Shown in pieces: positions 25,901-36,800 of a DNA stretch of 64,000 nucleotides (positions are counted from its first letter, which is position 1; every line of letters begins with the position of its first letter). Where the stretch lies: the NCBI RefSeq assembly GCF_040954835.1, contig NC_090711.1, positions 627,501 through 691,500 on the forward strand. Direction: 5' to 3'. The notes under the pieces were generated by a model that saw only the letters and a program-made list of their open reading frames with translations, did no database searches and had not been told where the DNA came from. Made by a program: the position numbers and the translations under genes. The stretch is from Lepisosteus oculatus. Taxonomy: Eukaryota; Chordata; Actinopteri; Semionotiformes; Lepisosteidae.

Positions 25901-28900
25901 CAATTTAGACTGCTGACTTGCATGGAGCTCTCCTCTTGCTAGGTAGATTGAGCCAAGAGGTGTTAGATTTTAATTGGTGTGATTTTCAGAGAAAGAATAG
26001 AGCCTGGAGTTAACCCCATTAAGACCCTGGTGCATTTTATAACCAGTTTTTTAATCTTAAAATCTGCATGTGTAACCCATGCATCTGTGCTTCTATTGAA
26101 TTTGTAATGTAAGCAGGGCATGTTCTGTTTCTTCAAAACCAGGAACAGAAATGGTTTGGTTGTGAAGCAGTTTGATCCATTCCATGTTTCAAGAGCTGTA
26201 AGCTGTCTTGAAGGTTACCAGGTGTATGAAGTGTTTTGCAGACTCTGAAAGGTAGTATACCACTTTCGTGCTCCATTGCTTTGGAATAACGAAGATTGAA
26301 AGGAGCCTTCAAACGCAGCGCCTGAGGCAGTGTCCACCCTGGTCTGCGTGGCTGCTGTCCCCTGGACAGAGGGGCTGGGAGACTGCCCATCCCACAGTGT
26401 GGCTGTGACTTCCTGCAGAGAACTTGTGACTGAACAGGGCTCTCAGTGTGGAGGTTAATGCACGTGCCTGTTCTCCCAAGGGAGGGCTGGGCCTGTGCTG
26501 GGTTAAATCACCATTCTCACTCTGGCTTCCCGTCTCTCCAGGCAGGACCCCCTGGCCCCGTTCTCCGCAGGAAGAGCCGACCTGGACCCCCTGGGGTAAG
26601 TACTGCAATCCGGGTCTGGGGGAGGTGGCTGAGGGACGAGGCAGTCGGTTCTGCATGTGCAGAGAACCCAGTTAAAACAGCATTAGACCTCAGTAGGTCT
26701 ATTACAGGGTCCTCACCTCCAATCGCTGTCCTCTGTATTTGAAGCTGGGTTCCTTCACTTAACTGAGCCCTTTGAGCCATTCACTGAGGTGGAGAGAAGG
26801 AAGTGATTTAAAGAGCTCCATAAATACTGGTAGATCACCCTCAATGACAGCACCTGCTGACCCATTGGATTAGTTCAAATGCCAGCAGGGATTCAGAAAT
26901 ATCCCCCCTTTTGTGTTTTTGCATAGGAACAAAGCTAATTTAAGTGTCAAGAAGAAAAAATAATCCTGACCCCCCCCATTTACTAATTGCTGTAAACTGC
27001 TGCCATCACTGTAGAGACTGACGCACGAGCTGTGGCAGACAGACAGCTGTGCTTATAAATGTGTTTACTGTGAGGCCAGATCTGCTCCCTCAAATGAGCA
27101 GTTTCACCGGAGGTAGACATTGAACACGGATGCCTTGTCCTGGTGGGGTAATACCAGTTTTTGTGTAAAAATAAATGCTTAACTCATTTGCATGATGCTC
27201 TTTAGTCCTTTAATCTTAAAATATTGAGTCTATTATATGTCAATATACTGTATATGGGAATTTTGATGTGGTCCTGCACTCTCCCAAGGAGCAGAGAATT
27301 TCTTCCAAAAACTAAAAAAAATCCTCTTGGACAGAGTGTGATACAAGATAATCATTCATTACCAGAAGATACACCGGGCTGTTCTGAAGGACAGAGAGAT
27401 GCAAGCACAAATCCCTGCAGTTGATCTGACAATGCAGATTTCTCAGTCCTGCACTGAAATCTGCAGGCTGTGCCCTTCTTTTTTCCTCTTCTCCTGGCGT
27501 ATTGCATAAGCTGTACAGCTGGTCCTCACACACTAAAATAAAGAGGGATTATATATGCAGCTGTGACCATGCATCTCTAATGTACATTAGAAGATAAAAA
27601 GTTTGTGCAGGCTTTGATGAAAACTCTATTGCCTGACAATCACCCAAACAAAAAATCCAATACTAATGTTTCCAGTTAATTTATTGATCTTTAATTCTCT
27701 TTTATAGCTCTCTGTTCCTGGACCTTGGGGCCGGTGTGCTGCAGGTGCTCAAGATCACTTTAAAGCAACAGAACCTGCAGGGCTGCAAGAAACTGTTAAT
27801 CTGGTCCAGTTAAGACAGTAATGAGCTGGTTTAAGTCATTAGGAATTGCCTTGGCAGGAAGGACTGCAGACACACCAGCCTTTCAAGACCAGGACTGGAC
27901 AGCCCTGATTTACCATTTATGCTTTTCAAAAATGCATTTGCTGCAGTCTTTGATGGAGCAGTTAGTAATCTGAGCCCCAGCTACTTGGCCTCCAATTGGA
28001 AGGAACAGCAGCCTGTTATCACAGTGACGTAACCAGCACATGTGTGACATTAAATTATTCAAGTAAAAAAAGCATCAAATATTGATTGGCAACTGGACAG
28101 GAACAGAATGGAATACTGTCTGAAGTTCTTTTAAAAATGGTTACCATGATTAGAGCAGTGTAAACCGGAAGATTTCAGATACGGTATCTGGAGATCACTC
28201 TGCCAAGGGATTGCTCTGATTCCTGGTTTCTGATTCCTGATTTCTCTGGCTCTGCAGGGTTATAGGAGACTTTTTGCTGATCCTGGCCCTATTGAACTGG
28301 GTTTATTTTGCAGCGGTGTAGTGTGTTGGCCACTTCATTTTTACAGTAATAATGGCCTTCAGTATCTGTTCTTCTATGTTTTTTGTTACACTTTCTAATA
28401 TTAATAAGTTATAATTATTCTTAGTGGATGTTTAGCAGTGTTTTGTACCTTTTTCCACTGTTCAACTTTATAACAGATTGTAGTGGCTATATACTGCATT
28501 GCTGTGAAGCCTCAACTCAGATCACTGATTGCTGATGGGAACAGCTGATCCATGACAATTGACTGATTAGTTGTAGGTGTGATTGAGTTCCTCTTACAAA
28601 CTTGAAAATACAGAGGACATCTGTCTGTCATCTGTGCTTTACTGTGCTTTGGGGTGTGCTTTACTGCAGACCAAGTTTAATAGTTCTGAAAGTTTTAAAA
28701 GTGGAGCTGCAGATGGTACGAATCTCACTCTGTGGTGTTGTGCGAAACTGCTGTCTCTCTGTGACACAGAAAGCACAGAACTCCTTTTCCAGTTGTCAGC
28801 CAGGGCTGGAGTGAGCAAGAGCATTGTAGGAACAGCTCCTAGATCCACCCCTCTGCTGATAATCACACTGAGGCAGTCCTCTGAAATACCAGCGCAGGCT

Positions 28901-31114
28901 CTGGCTGTGTCATTAATGCAGACATGTCATATGGCTGTTTAAACAGGCTATTGCCCTTATCTGCTGAGGGTATCTCTTGCACTTCATTTAGGTTAGAAAA
29001 AATAAGAAGTAACAAATAGAAAAGCTCAGATATGTTTGCATTGCCAGACTGTCTTTGGTCTCCTCCTAGCACCTGCCTTTACGGCACAACAGACACAATT
29101 GTGTGAGCATTAGTTATGCAGTGATCCAGATTGCTCTGATTGTCCTTGCAGCACATTACACCTGGAGAGGAGCAGTTACACACAGCCCATTAACACCATC
29201 TGTATCTGACTCTGCCATTCACCCTACATTGTCTCAGGCATCACAGCCTACACCTGGAGCCCTGGAGCTGTAGATCTTTCATTGTGCAGTTTAATAGTGC
29301 ATATGCAGAGAAAATTTAAAAAAGGAAGAACTGGTCTTGCCAAGATCTGAAACCCCATTAATGAGGTAGAGTTGTGTTTGTGAAGTGTCATGTTTGAGCT
29401 ATCTAATGAGTCTTTTTTTATTGTGATTTTTTTTTTCTGAAGTCTTTTTTAATCCAAACTGGCTCTTGTTGCCAATTGTAGAGATTTTAGGATTTTAATG
29501 TATTACAACACTGAGAAACTGGACTATTAATTCAGAGAAGACTTTATGGATGCTAGGCATCATTCACAACAAACAGCATCACACACGCAGGTTTAAAGAA
29601 TACAATAACAAAATTACTTCTGTGCAGAGGCTTTTAAAAACCATCATTACAGGTCATTGGTGGGTTGTGATGTCATCAGGTGCAGTGGCATCTCCATCAG
29701 GATCCTCATGGATCCTCTTGTGGATCACTCTGGCCCTGTCAGGGGATTTATGACAGGTGACCTCTAGCTGGGGTCCAGGTCCAGATGTGCCTTCCTCTTG
29801 GTGCTGCAGATGAAGAGGCATCACTGTTGGTATTTAGTGCAGGTGTCAGGATGGACCTAAATTGTGTTGGCCTGTTTAGGGGCTTTGCAAAGCCTGCATC
29901 TTGTTTATCAGATTTTCATCTCCGCAGTATTCTTGAGAATCTGGCTGAGCGGAGTTAAGCTGTGCCAGGATTTTATTTTTAGTTCAAGTCAATAGAAAGA
30001 TTATTACAATAATTTTCCTGAACACGTAATTCCAAGAATGCTCATGGCTTTGCAGCTACACAGTTAGTCTCTGTGATTCAGCTTTGCTGTACTTTCGAAC
30101 ACGCAAGCAGCTGATTTTTAAGCACAGTGGAGACAATTTCATCCGCTTAAGAGCTCTTTGCATTGTCTCCTATCAAAACGCAATGAAAGACAAACTATAA
30201 GCACATCTTACCAGAATACTTTTATCTGTAAGTAATATGGTTTCTTAAAGACATTTGGAGTGCTAAACCACATAACGTATTGTTTTAAAATACAGTAACA
30301 AAATTTGCTTTTAAAATAAAATCCAAAAGCATAGTTCAGAAACAAATGAACAGCAGTGTGTCTTTAATGTTGAAATAAATTAAAGGGGCTGAGCTCTGCA
30401 AAATGGGAACACCCTGGCACAAATATCAGCCCTGCCAGTGCGAGCTCTGTAGCTGTGGGGTCAGGTGCTGATCCGCGGTGCTGGCGTGGCCTTGACTCTG
30501 TCTCACTTCTGCAGTGGTCGGCCTGGCGGGATGATCGTCGATCCTCTGCGTTCCGGATTTCCAAGATCCGGGTTTGACCCATCTGCTGGGATTCCGGGCC
30601 GGCTGCCCCCAGGGGCTGTCCCGCCAGGGGCCCGCTTCGACCCCTTCGGACCAGTAGGAGCGAACCGGCCAGGGTAGGTACCAGCTCACCCCGTCACCAA
30701 GCAGGGAGAGCAGGGTCCTGCTCCCCAGGAATCAGAGTCTCCTGTGCAGCTCATCCCTAGGCAGTACTCGCATGGTAGCTGTGCACCTTTAACATGCACT
30801 TCAGAGTGGACAGTTATATTTCCTGATCTGCATGCAAGAGCAAGACATGCCGAGTGCTTTGGCAGTCTAAAACACAGGAAGTATATTTTTAAAGTCGACA
30901 TTATTTCATCATTTTTTTAATCTCTATGCACATGTAGAGTGTTTATTGGTACATAAGGCCTAGTAGGCGAAGTTCCACATTTAAGGAACTTTAGATTCTA
31001 GTTAATTTGTCGTTTTTTTTGTCGCTTCCTTGCTCTTCTCTGTTTTTTCTGCGCATCTCCAGTCCGGATCCTGACCACATGCCGCCGCCCGGGTACGATG
31101 ACATGTTCATGTAG
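19970..31114 (+). CDS. psmf1: PSMF1, proteasome inhibitor PI31 (7 exons)
   Basis: The coding exons are 19970-20098, 20454-20606, 21089-21171, 21856-22050, 26542-26595, 30515-30673 and 31063-31114. All have GT/AG borders and compatible phases. They sum to 825 bases, or 274 residues plus stop (human PI31 has 271). The protein starts MAGLELLYNS and contains QDALVCFVHWE and SELLPAGWNSSSELYTLRY. These belong to the N-terminal FP domain (about residues 1-150), which in the family dimerises and binds FBXO7. A short, poorly conserved linker (about 140-170) is followed by a Pro/Gly-rich tail with repeated DPLR, DPFGP and RLPPGAVPPGARFDPFGP motifs. That tail contacts the 20S proteasome and inhibits it in vitro. 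Human PI31 ends in an HbYX-type M-Y-L; this one ends M-F-M. The start is chosen by alignment to the human N-terminus. The gene has two long introns, exon 4-5 (4.5 kb) and exon 5-6 (3.9 kb). Confidence 0.97.
22051..26541 (+). other. psmf1: psmf1 intron 4, repeat-bearing
   Basis: This is a 4.5-kb intron bounded by GTAGGG and a TCTCTCCAG acceptor. It contains one nearly full SINE with an L2-like tail (22703-22994). A weak, diverged LINE-tail resemblance around 23640-23900 is too poor to call. No nested gene is seen. Confidence 0.7.
22703..22994 (+). mobile_element. tRNA-type SINE with L2-like tail
   Basis: The head GCAGTGTTTAGCATTGCTGCC resembles an A box region and GGATTCAATTG a B box. The central phrase ACAGTCCACAAACATGC is typical of the family. 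The tail carries CCAGGGTGTACCCTGCCTTG, then GATAGAGTCCGGCTCCCCCG, and ends GAGATGGATGGATG. It is nearly full length, lies in psmf1 intron 4 in sense orientation, and is moderately diverged. Confidence 0.8.
26596..30514 (+). other. psmf1: psmf1 intron 5
   Basis: This is a 3.9-kb intron from GTAAGT to a TTCTGCAG acceptor. Around 27773-27908 there is a possible short interspersed relic whose end reads CCAGGACTGGACAGCCCTG, a phrase common in fish non-autonomous DNA elements; I cannot delimit it. No exon or nested gene is recognised. Confidence 0.6.
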
Positions 31115-31779
31115 CGCTGGCCCTGCCCCCCGCTCACCTTGTCTCGTGATGTGCCTCGCTCTCCACCCGCAGGAGGGCTTATAGGTGTGTCGTAATGCAT
31201 CTATACACAGTTTATAAGGGGTGTTACAAAAGAGTCATGATATTCTTAGTTGTGGTAGAAGCAAGAAAGTTTTAAGATGCTGACGTTACTATAACTAACA
31301 GTGTGCACCTTACTTTTTTGTCATGGCTTTAACATCAAAGCATTCGGATTAGAGCTGTTAACATCTGCATTGTAACTGTTTTTTAATCCCTGTCGTAACT
31401 TGTTTGTAGATGTTTGTCATGGAATTCTTCAGCCAAAATGTAACCTTGCCTCTGTGAAAAACAGACTATAGGAATGCACTATAATCAGCAAGATTGGTGT
31501 TTGTTCTTATAAGAGTATTTTTTTTACTTCATTCAAAAATATTTTACAGTGACATTGTAATTTATGTCATGGAGTTAAGATTCCAACTGAACAATTTCCA
31601 TACACTAGAGCAATTCACGTGCATATAAAGACTTATTTGGTTAACAAGATGAGTTATTATTTATCTCATTGTTGATTGTTTAAGCAGAAGTGTTACAGTT
31701 CCAGCACACAAAAAACGTTTTTCTGTTTTCAGCTAAAGATTTTGCTAGTTTTGATTGTATAGCTTCATTGAAATGATTC

Positions 31780-31785
31780 AATAAA
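31780..31785 (+). promoter_or_regulatory. psmf1: psmf1 polyadenylation signal
   Basis: This is a canonical AATAAA 666 bases after the psmf1 stop codon, followed within about 30 bases by a T-rich stretch. It is the first good signal downstream, giving a 3' UTR of roughly 0.7 kb (31115 to about 31805). Confidence 0.7.
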
Positions 31786-33389
31786 TCTTATTTGGGCTAA
31801 ATGTCTACCTCTTTTGTCATCCTTTTAAAGGAATATAGAAATAATGGGAAATAATTGTGAAATCAGAGCTTGGACCCACGGACCAGTCATGAACCAGCAC
31901 CTGGTGTTGGGTTTCTGCAGGACAGAAGGAAGGGGACGCTGTTTGATTGAATTCAGGCCAGGCTGTTTGGAGTGTGGAGTCAGATTACCCAGATTACCCA
32001 CAAGTATTGATAGGATTGGTGTTCTCAGGCCTCTGCACAATCCCAGGCTGGGGTTCCCTTTGTTGTTTCTAAGTACATCATCTCTGCAGGGGCAAGAACT
32101 GGACCAGGTTTTATTCCAAGTTCCATGCACATTTGTTTCCATCCTCATAATTTATTTCCATTTCCTGGTAGTTCTTCTCTGCCTGCCAGCCTTGTTGAAA
32201 TGACCTTCTCTTCTAACAATCGCACTTGGCTCCGGCTCTGCAGGAGGAATTGTGACATTTGTTTCTTTTGTTTTTTTCTCTGTTGCTGTTTTTTCCATGT
32301 TTGGTTTCTGTTCAGAACCTGGCTTTAGTTAGAAGTAAATACCAAAAATGAAAGGGATTGAGAGCTTGCTTGTGTGCGGAATGATCAGGGGTTTGTTTTG
32401 TCTTGACATGATATAATATTGTCTTTGAAGTGTGGGTCACATGAACTGCTCTAACCGCAGGCAGTGGGGAATGCGATGCTCCGTTCTTTGGTGTCGTGAC
32501 GTCCTGAAGCATATTCTGCATATTGCACCCTTTTCTTTGGGAACCCATAGGATTAGGCAAGAAATGGCCCAAAACCCCGCAATTACAAATTAAAATTATG
32601 CAAATAAACCTCTGAGCAAATTTTAATTGGAAGTGTGCAGAGACATTTCTCCTAATAAACTATTCCAACCACATCTTTCATTTGTACGAGGCGGACTAAA
32701 GGGCTTTTGGCTAAATCCCGTACGTGCACTGCGTGTTCTTTTCGGTGAAGAAAATGGATTTTGAATCGCTACTGTAACCAGTCCTTCAGACTGAAATGTT
32801 TTCACGTCCTTCACAGGTCTAGCAAAACCTCCCTGCTGCTCATCTGTCGAGCCCTGCCCAATCTGTGCGATACCGCAGGTTGTCTGCGCTGTGTGACTGC
32901 CTGTCTATCATGTGCTCATTGACATGCGGCTGTAATGCATGCGCTGCACAGAAGCACACTGCGTGCTGTCAAGGCAAGATGGGGCACTCGCAGCCGAACG
33001 CCCGCAGCCTGGCAACAGCCACAGTGCACTCGGGGCTTCACAGGCCAGACGAGAGAGAGAGGAGCCCAGGGAAGAGAGGAGAGGGCTCTGCTAGAGAGAT
33101 CGGTGGCTGCTGTTGACAGGCGAAGGAAGAAGGAGGTTGCTGTTGGATTTAATTGCGAAGTCTGTCCCACAGTTGAAGTGCTGGAAGGTTGAGCTAGGTT
33201 TAAATTCTGTGCAAAGTGTGTTTAAAATCTATGACTATTAATCCATCACTTGCTACTCACAAGGCTTGGGTGAAGGGTGCAGCTGTCCCATTATTTTCCC
33301 AGCAGCGTCCAACCCCTGTACTGTCAGATCTGGGAAGTTCAGCAAGAGTGGGTCTGGTCAGCACTGGGGCGAGACGCCTCTAAAGATAG

Positions 33390-33540
33390 GACAGGTTGCT
33401 GCTTTGTTATCCGTAAGCCAGAAGATGGTGCTCTGAACCAGAATTTCTAATCCCCAGCCTCCAGTATGGTGACCTTGGCCACACTGCTGTAGGGGGGTGC
33501 CGTCCTTCTGATATGATGTCACCCTGGTTGCAGTGTGGTT
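33390..33540 (+). mobile_element. SINE3-like body fragment
   Basis: The stretch carries TTCTAATCCCCAGCCTCCAG, then TATGGTGACC, then GGTGCCGTCCTTCTGATATG. These correspond in order to the body of the 5S-derived SINE also seen at 11010-11270 (TAATGCCCC, GTGATGGGG, CACCGTCCTTTTGATGAG). The 5S head is not recognisable. It is directly abutted by a tRNA-type SINE. Confidence 0.5.
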
Positions 33541-33665
33541 AGGGCTCTCCACCCATAACTGCATGGTTGTAGGTGAGAATCCCAGGTGGCACTGCTGACC
33601 CAGGTTGCTTCACTTAAATGCCCAGGTGTATAAATGAGTACAAGTATTAAATATGTTCAAATATT
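33525..33665 (+). mobile_element. tRNA-type SINE (V-SINE-like)
   Basis: It starts at GCAGTGTGGTTAGGGCTC (A-box region), has GGTGAGAATCCC in place of the usual GGTTCGAATCCC B box, and continues with CAGGTGGCACTGCTGACCC. It ends in CCAGGTGTATAAATGAGTAC and a short A/T tail. The order matches tRNA-derived V-SINE-type elements widespread in fishes. It lies against the 3' side of a SINE3-like fragment. Confidence 0.7.
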
Positions 33666-33790
33666 CTAATTAGATGGCTATCGAAAATCTCTTGGCTCTT
33701 CCTAAGAGAATGGATGTTAGTCCTAGTGTCCTTGATTTGTCCAATTGAGTGTGGGATTTCTTACTCCTCCTGCCCGCTGTTCTGCGTGCC

Positions 33791-33810
33791 TGCCAGGAGG
33801 GGGCAGCACT
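33791..33810 (+). promoter_or_regulatory. CTCF-like motif
   Basis: TGCCAGGAGGGGGCAGCACT fits the CTCF core CCASYAGRKGGCRSY with one mismatch. It lies in the psmf1-tmem74b gap. Motif match only. Confidence 0.4.
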
Positions 33811-36800
33811 TGAGTAGTGGGTGAAGTGGGTCTGGTATATATACAGTATCTATAGCACTTTGGCATCCTAAGGGTTGAAATTGTATGCAAATACAAGCAA
33901 TTTTATTATTTCTAGTACTATTAATTTTTGCTTTTTTGTTACATGTGACATTTTCTCATTGTAATCTCATTGTAATGTAACCAGATGATTTCGGAAAATA
34001 TTTTTTCTTTGTTAAGGCTCATAGGATATATAAATTATTCTTGTTGTTTAAACAGAAGAATCTAATATGCTGTTCTATGCAGTGCAGATGACAGAATATT
34101 GAAACCTTGTGGTATGGCTTCTTATTATAGATATGTCGTTAATTTTTTTTTTAAGTGTTGGGAATACAGGTATTTAATGAAAATGTTGAAATTTTGCAGA
34201 ATAAAAAATCAACTCTGTCTGGCAGTACGTAAGGATAATTTGTAAAAGTGAACAGTAGTATTTTGCTTGGGTTCGTTTATTTCCGAATTGCCCTGCGGCA
34301 CAGCTGGAAGAACGGAAAAATTTCACACCAAGGAGATCGGGTTCATTCAGCCACCATCACTGGAGATAATCCACTTCTACTGTGTTTCAATGGTCTGCTC
34401 CACTTCCAGGAGGTCCGAGAGAGTAAGCTCATTTAACAGCTGGTGGCCTCAAGCTTGTCTTTTTTGTATGCAAATGTGTCTTAATTCGTCGAGGATGTTT
34501 GTTTTTCTCAAAGTGCGGAAGAGCAGCTCAGGTGAGGCTGGTGTGAAGCCCTCCCTGAGTTATGTTCCTGATATAATTCAGCCGTCTTTCATCACAGCGC
34601 ACATCCTGCACAGAAAGTGCCTGTAATTGTACTGTGTTATAAATGGCCTCTGTGAGGCTGGAAGAGAGAGACGTGCAGATTCAGCCTGCAGATGTGAAGT
34701 TTTAGACTCCGCCTTATTAAAATCACATCACATGGAGATCAAGAGAAGCACAAAGAAACGGCAGAGTCCGGCAACAGTGCTGGTTTCAGTCTCTCTTACC
34801 AGGAGAGCCTAATCACGTCAGACTGAGAGCAGTCCTGCTCATACAGTAGTGGCCGTGGTTGTAGTGTGCAGTTCAGACACGGAGTCACCGTGTCACTGGC
34901 TGCCAGTCGTGTTGTTGACAAAGCTCTGTGCCCCTGCTGCCCCTGGTGACGGTCTGTTGCTGTTCACCCTGAAATTATTCCGCTCTTGTTTCCAGACTGT
35001 TTCACCCCCCTTGTTTTCAGCAGTATTTACATCGCTTTGCTGTCTGTAGCTGTGGGTCTTGTCATCTGCTTCTGTCTGTGATTGTATGAAACCCTGTCTG
35101 CTTGGCAGGTTTGGGACTGATGAAAACAGGAATTCCTTTGCAGTATTTAAAGACGTGCTGTACCTAAAAAAGCCTGCAATCATAACAGAAAGCACTGGTA
35201 TCGGCTTAATTCCTTCTTATGTGAAGAAGCAGTCTTGGTCTCTGGGCCCCATTCTTTAAGGACTGGTATTTCATCAGCGATTCCAAGACAGAGAGAGTGG
35301 CCTGAGCCAGGGAAGCAGTGCTCCCCTCCGGGAATCGGGAGATTAGTTCTATTGGCAAGGGAGCGTTCATTCAGTTTCCACAAGGTCCCCACTGCTCAGT
35401 GAACCTCCTAACAGTGGAGGTCCAGGTATTCATGCAGCCCTGAGCTAGAAAAAATCCCTTCATGCTTCTCAGTTAATGCTCCATTATCCACAGCTCCCAG
35501 ATCTGCAGTAATAGGATCAGTTAGTTTAACTTGTCATACGTGTTAAAGCTAGCGTCTCTGGCCTTATTATGCAACGGGATTTGCTGTGCATTTTCTCACA
35601 GAGCCGGGAGGCTGCGCAGAATTTCCGCAGGTTGATGGCTGTTGACTCCTGTTGCTGGTTTGCAGAGGGCAACTGTCACTGTCTGCGAGGTCACAGTGTG
35701 GAACATTGATTTTTAACTGACAACAAGCACTGCTTAATATGGTGGTTAATTTGCACCTGCGAAGTTAACAATGATGCCTTCTTATTGTTTCATGCTGTTG
35801 GTTTTAAACTAAAGTTACCTTTCTAGATGTCCTGTGTGGGGAAAACTAATGGTTTTTGTTTTTGTGTGTCCAAGGTGCTGAGGTGTCATAGCCATCAAAT
35901 TGCTTTCCCAAAAAAATCAGTTCACCAAACCCTTTTATGAGCGAGCAGCAGTGAGAAATGAGATTATAATAATAGCGTCCCAAGAAGCATTCTGAATGTC
36001 AGTGACTGCTGAAGGAACAAGGCTGGGGACAGCAGCCTCTGAAGAAGGGAGAGATCATTGAGCTGAATATAATTAATGTGCATTTAAAGAAAGAAGAGGA
36101 AGATAATTCAATGAGCTAAATTAAGCCTCTTATGGTGAGAAAATGCAATTCAACCAAGAAAAATTAAGAGGCTGGTAATCAGTTTAGTCTTGGTTAACAG
36201 AAAACGAACTGCCTACTGATATACTTTCAGAAAGACAAAAGGGGCTTTTCTTTCTGAAGAAAAAATACACGATTTCAGCAATTACTGAGCTCTGCTGTCC
36301 TCACGGTTCCGCTCACAGTAAGACGGCCTCTGTTCCTGCTGACCGTGCCAGACACAAAGATTCAGAGCTGTAGTGTCTCATTTACAGTGGCCTTGGCTGA
36401 AGATTCAGTCATTAATTCCACTTTGGCCACTATACTCCAGTGAGCTTCCAGCTGACTGCTGCAGCACGCAAAGAGGCAGTCAGGTTTAACCCATCAAAAG
36501 CAAAAAAAAATGTTTTATTTGTCACATTTAAATAATCAAAAAGTTTTTCAAAATTTTGTATGCGTACAAATAAGCATATATCACATTACTGCTATACTGC
36601 AAATTCAACAGATTCACAACATTTTACAGAAATTCACATGCATCAACATTTTTGTCTCCAAAACGTTAACTCTTGTGCATGGTCACTTAAGACACCGTGG
36701 AAATAGCTGCTTACTGTTCTGCTTCAGATGAGATCATGGAAAGCGTGAGTCTCTGCTGAACAAGGTCAGCGACTTAGGCACTGCAGTGAAGAGCTGTGCT

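Noticed and set aside
36119-36176. Inverted arms AAGCCTCTTA / TAAGAGGCT with an AT-rich loop
   Set aside because: Nine-base arms are within chance for this window, and there is no supporting RNA-gene or transposon context.
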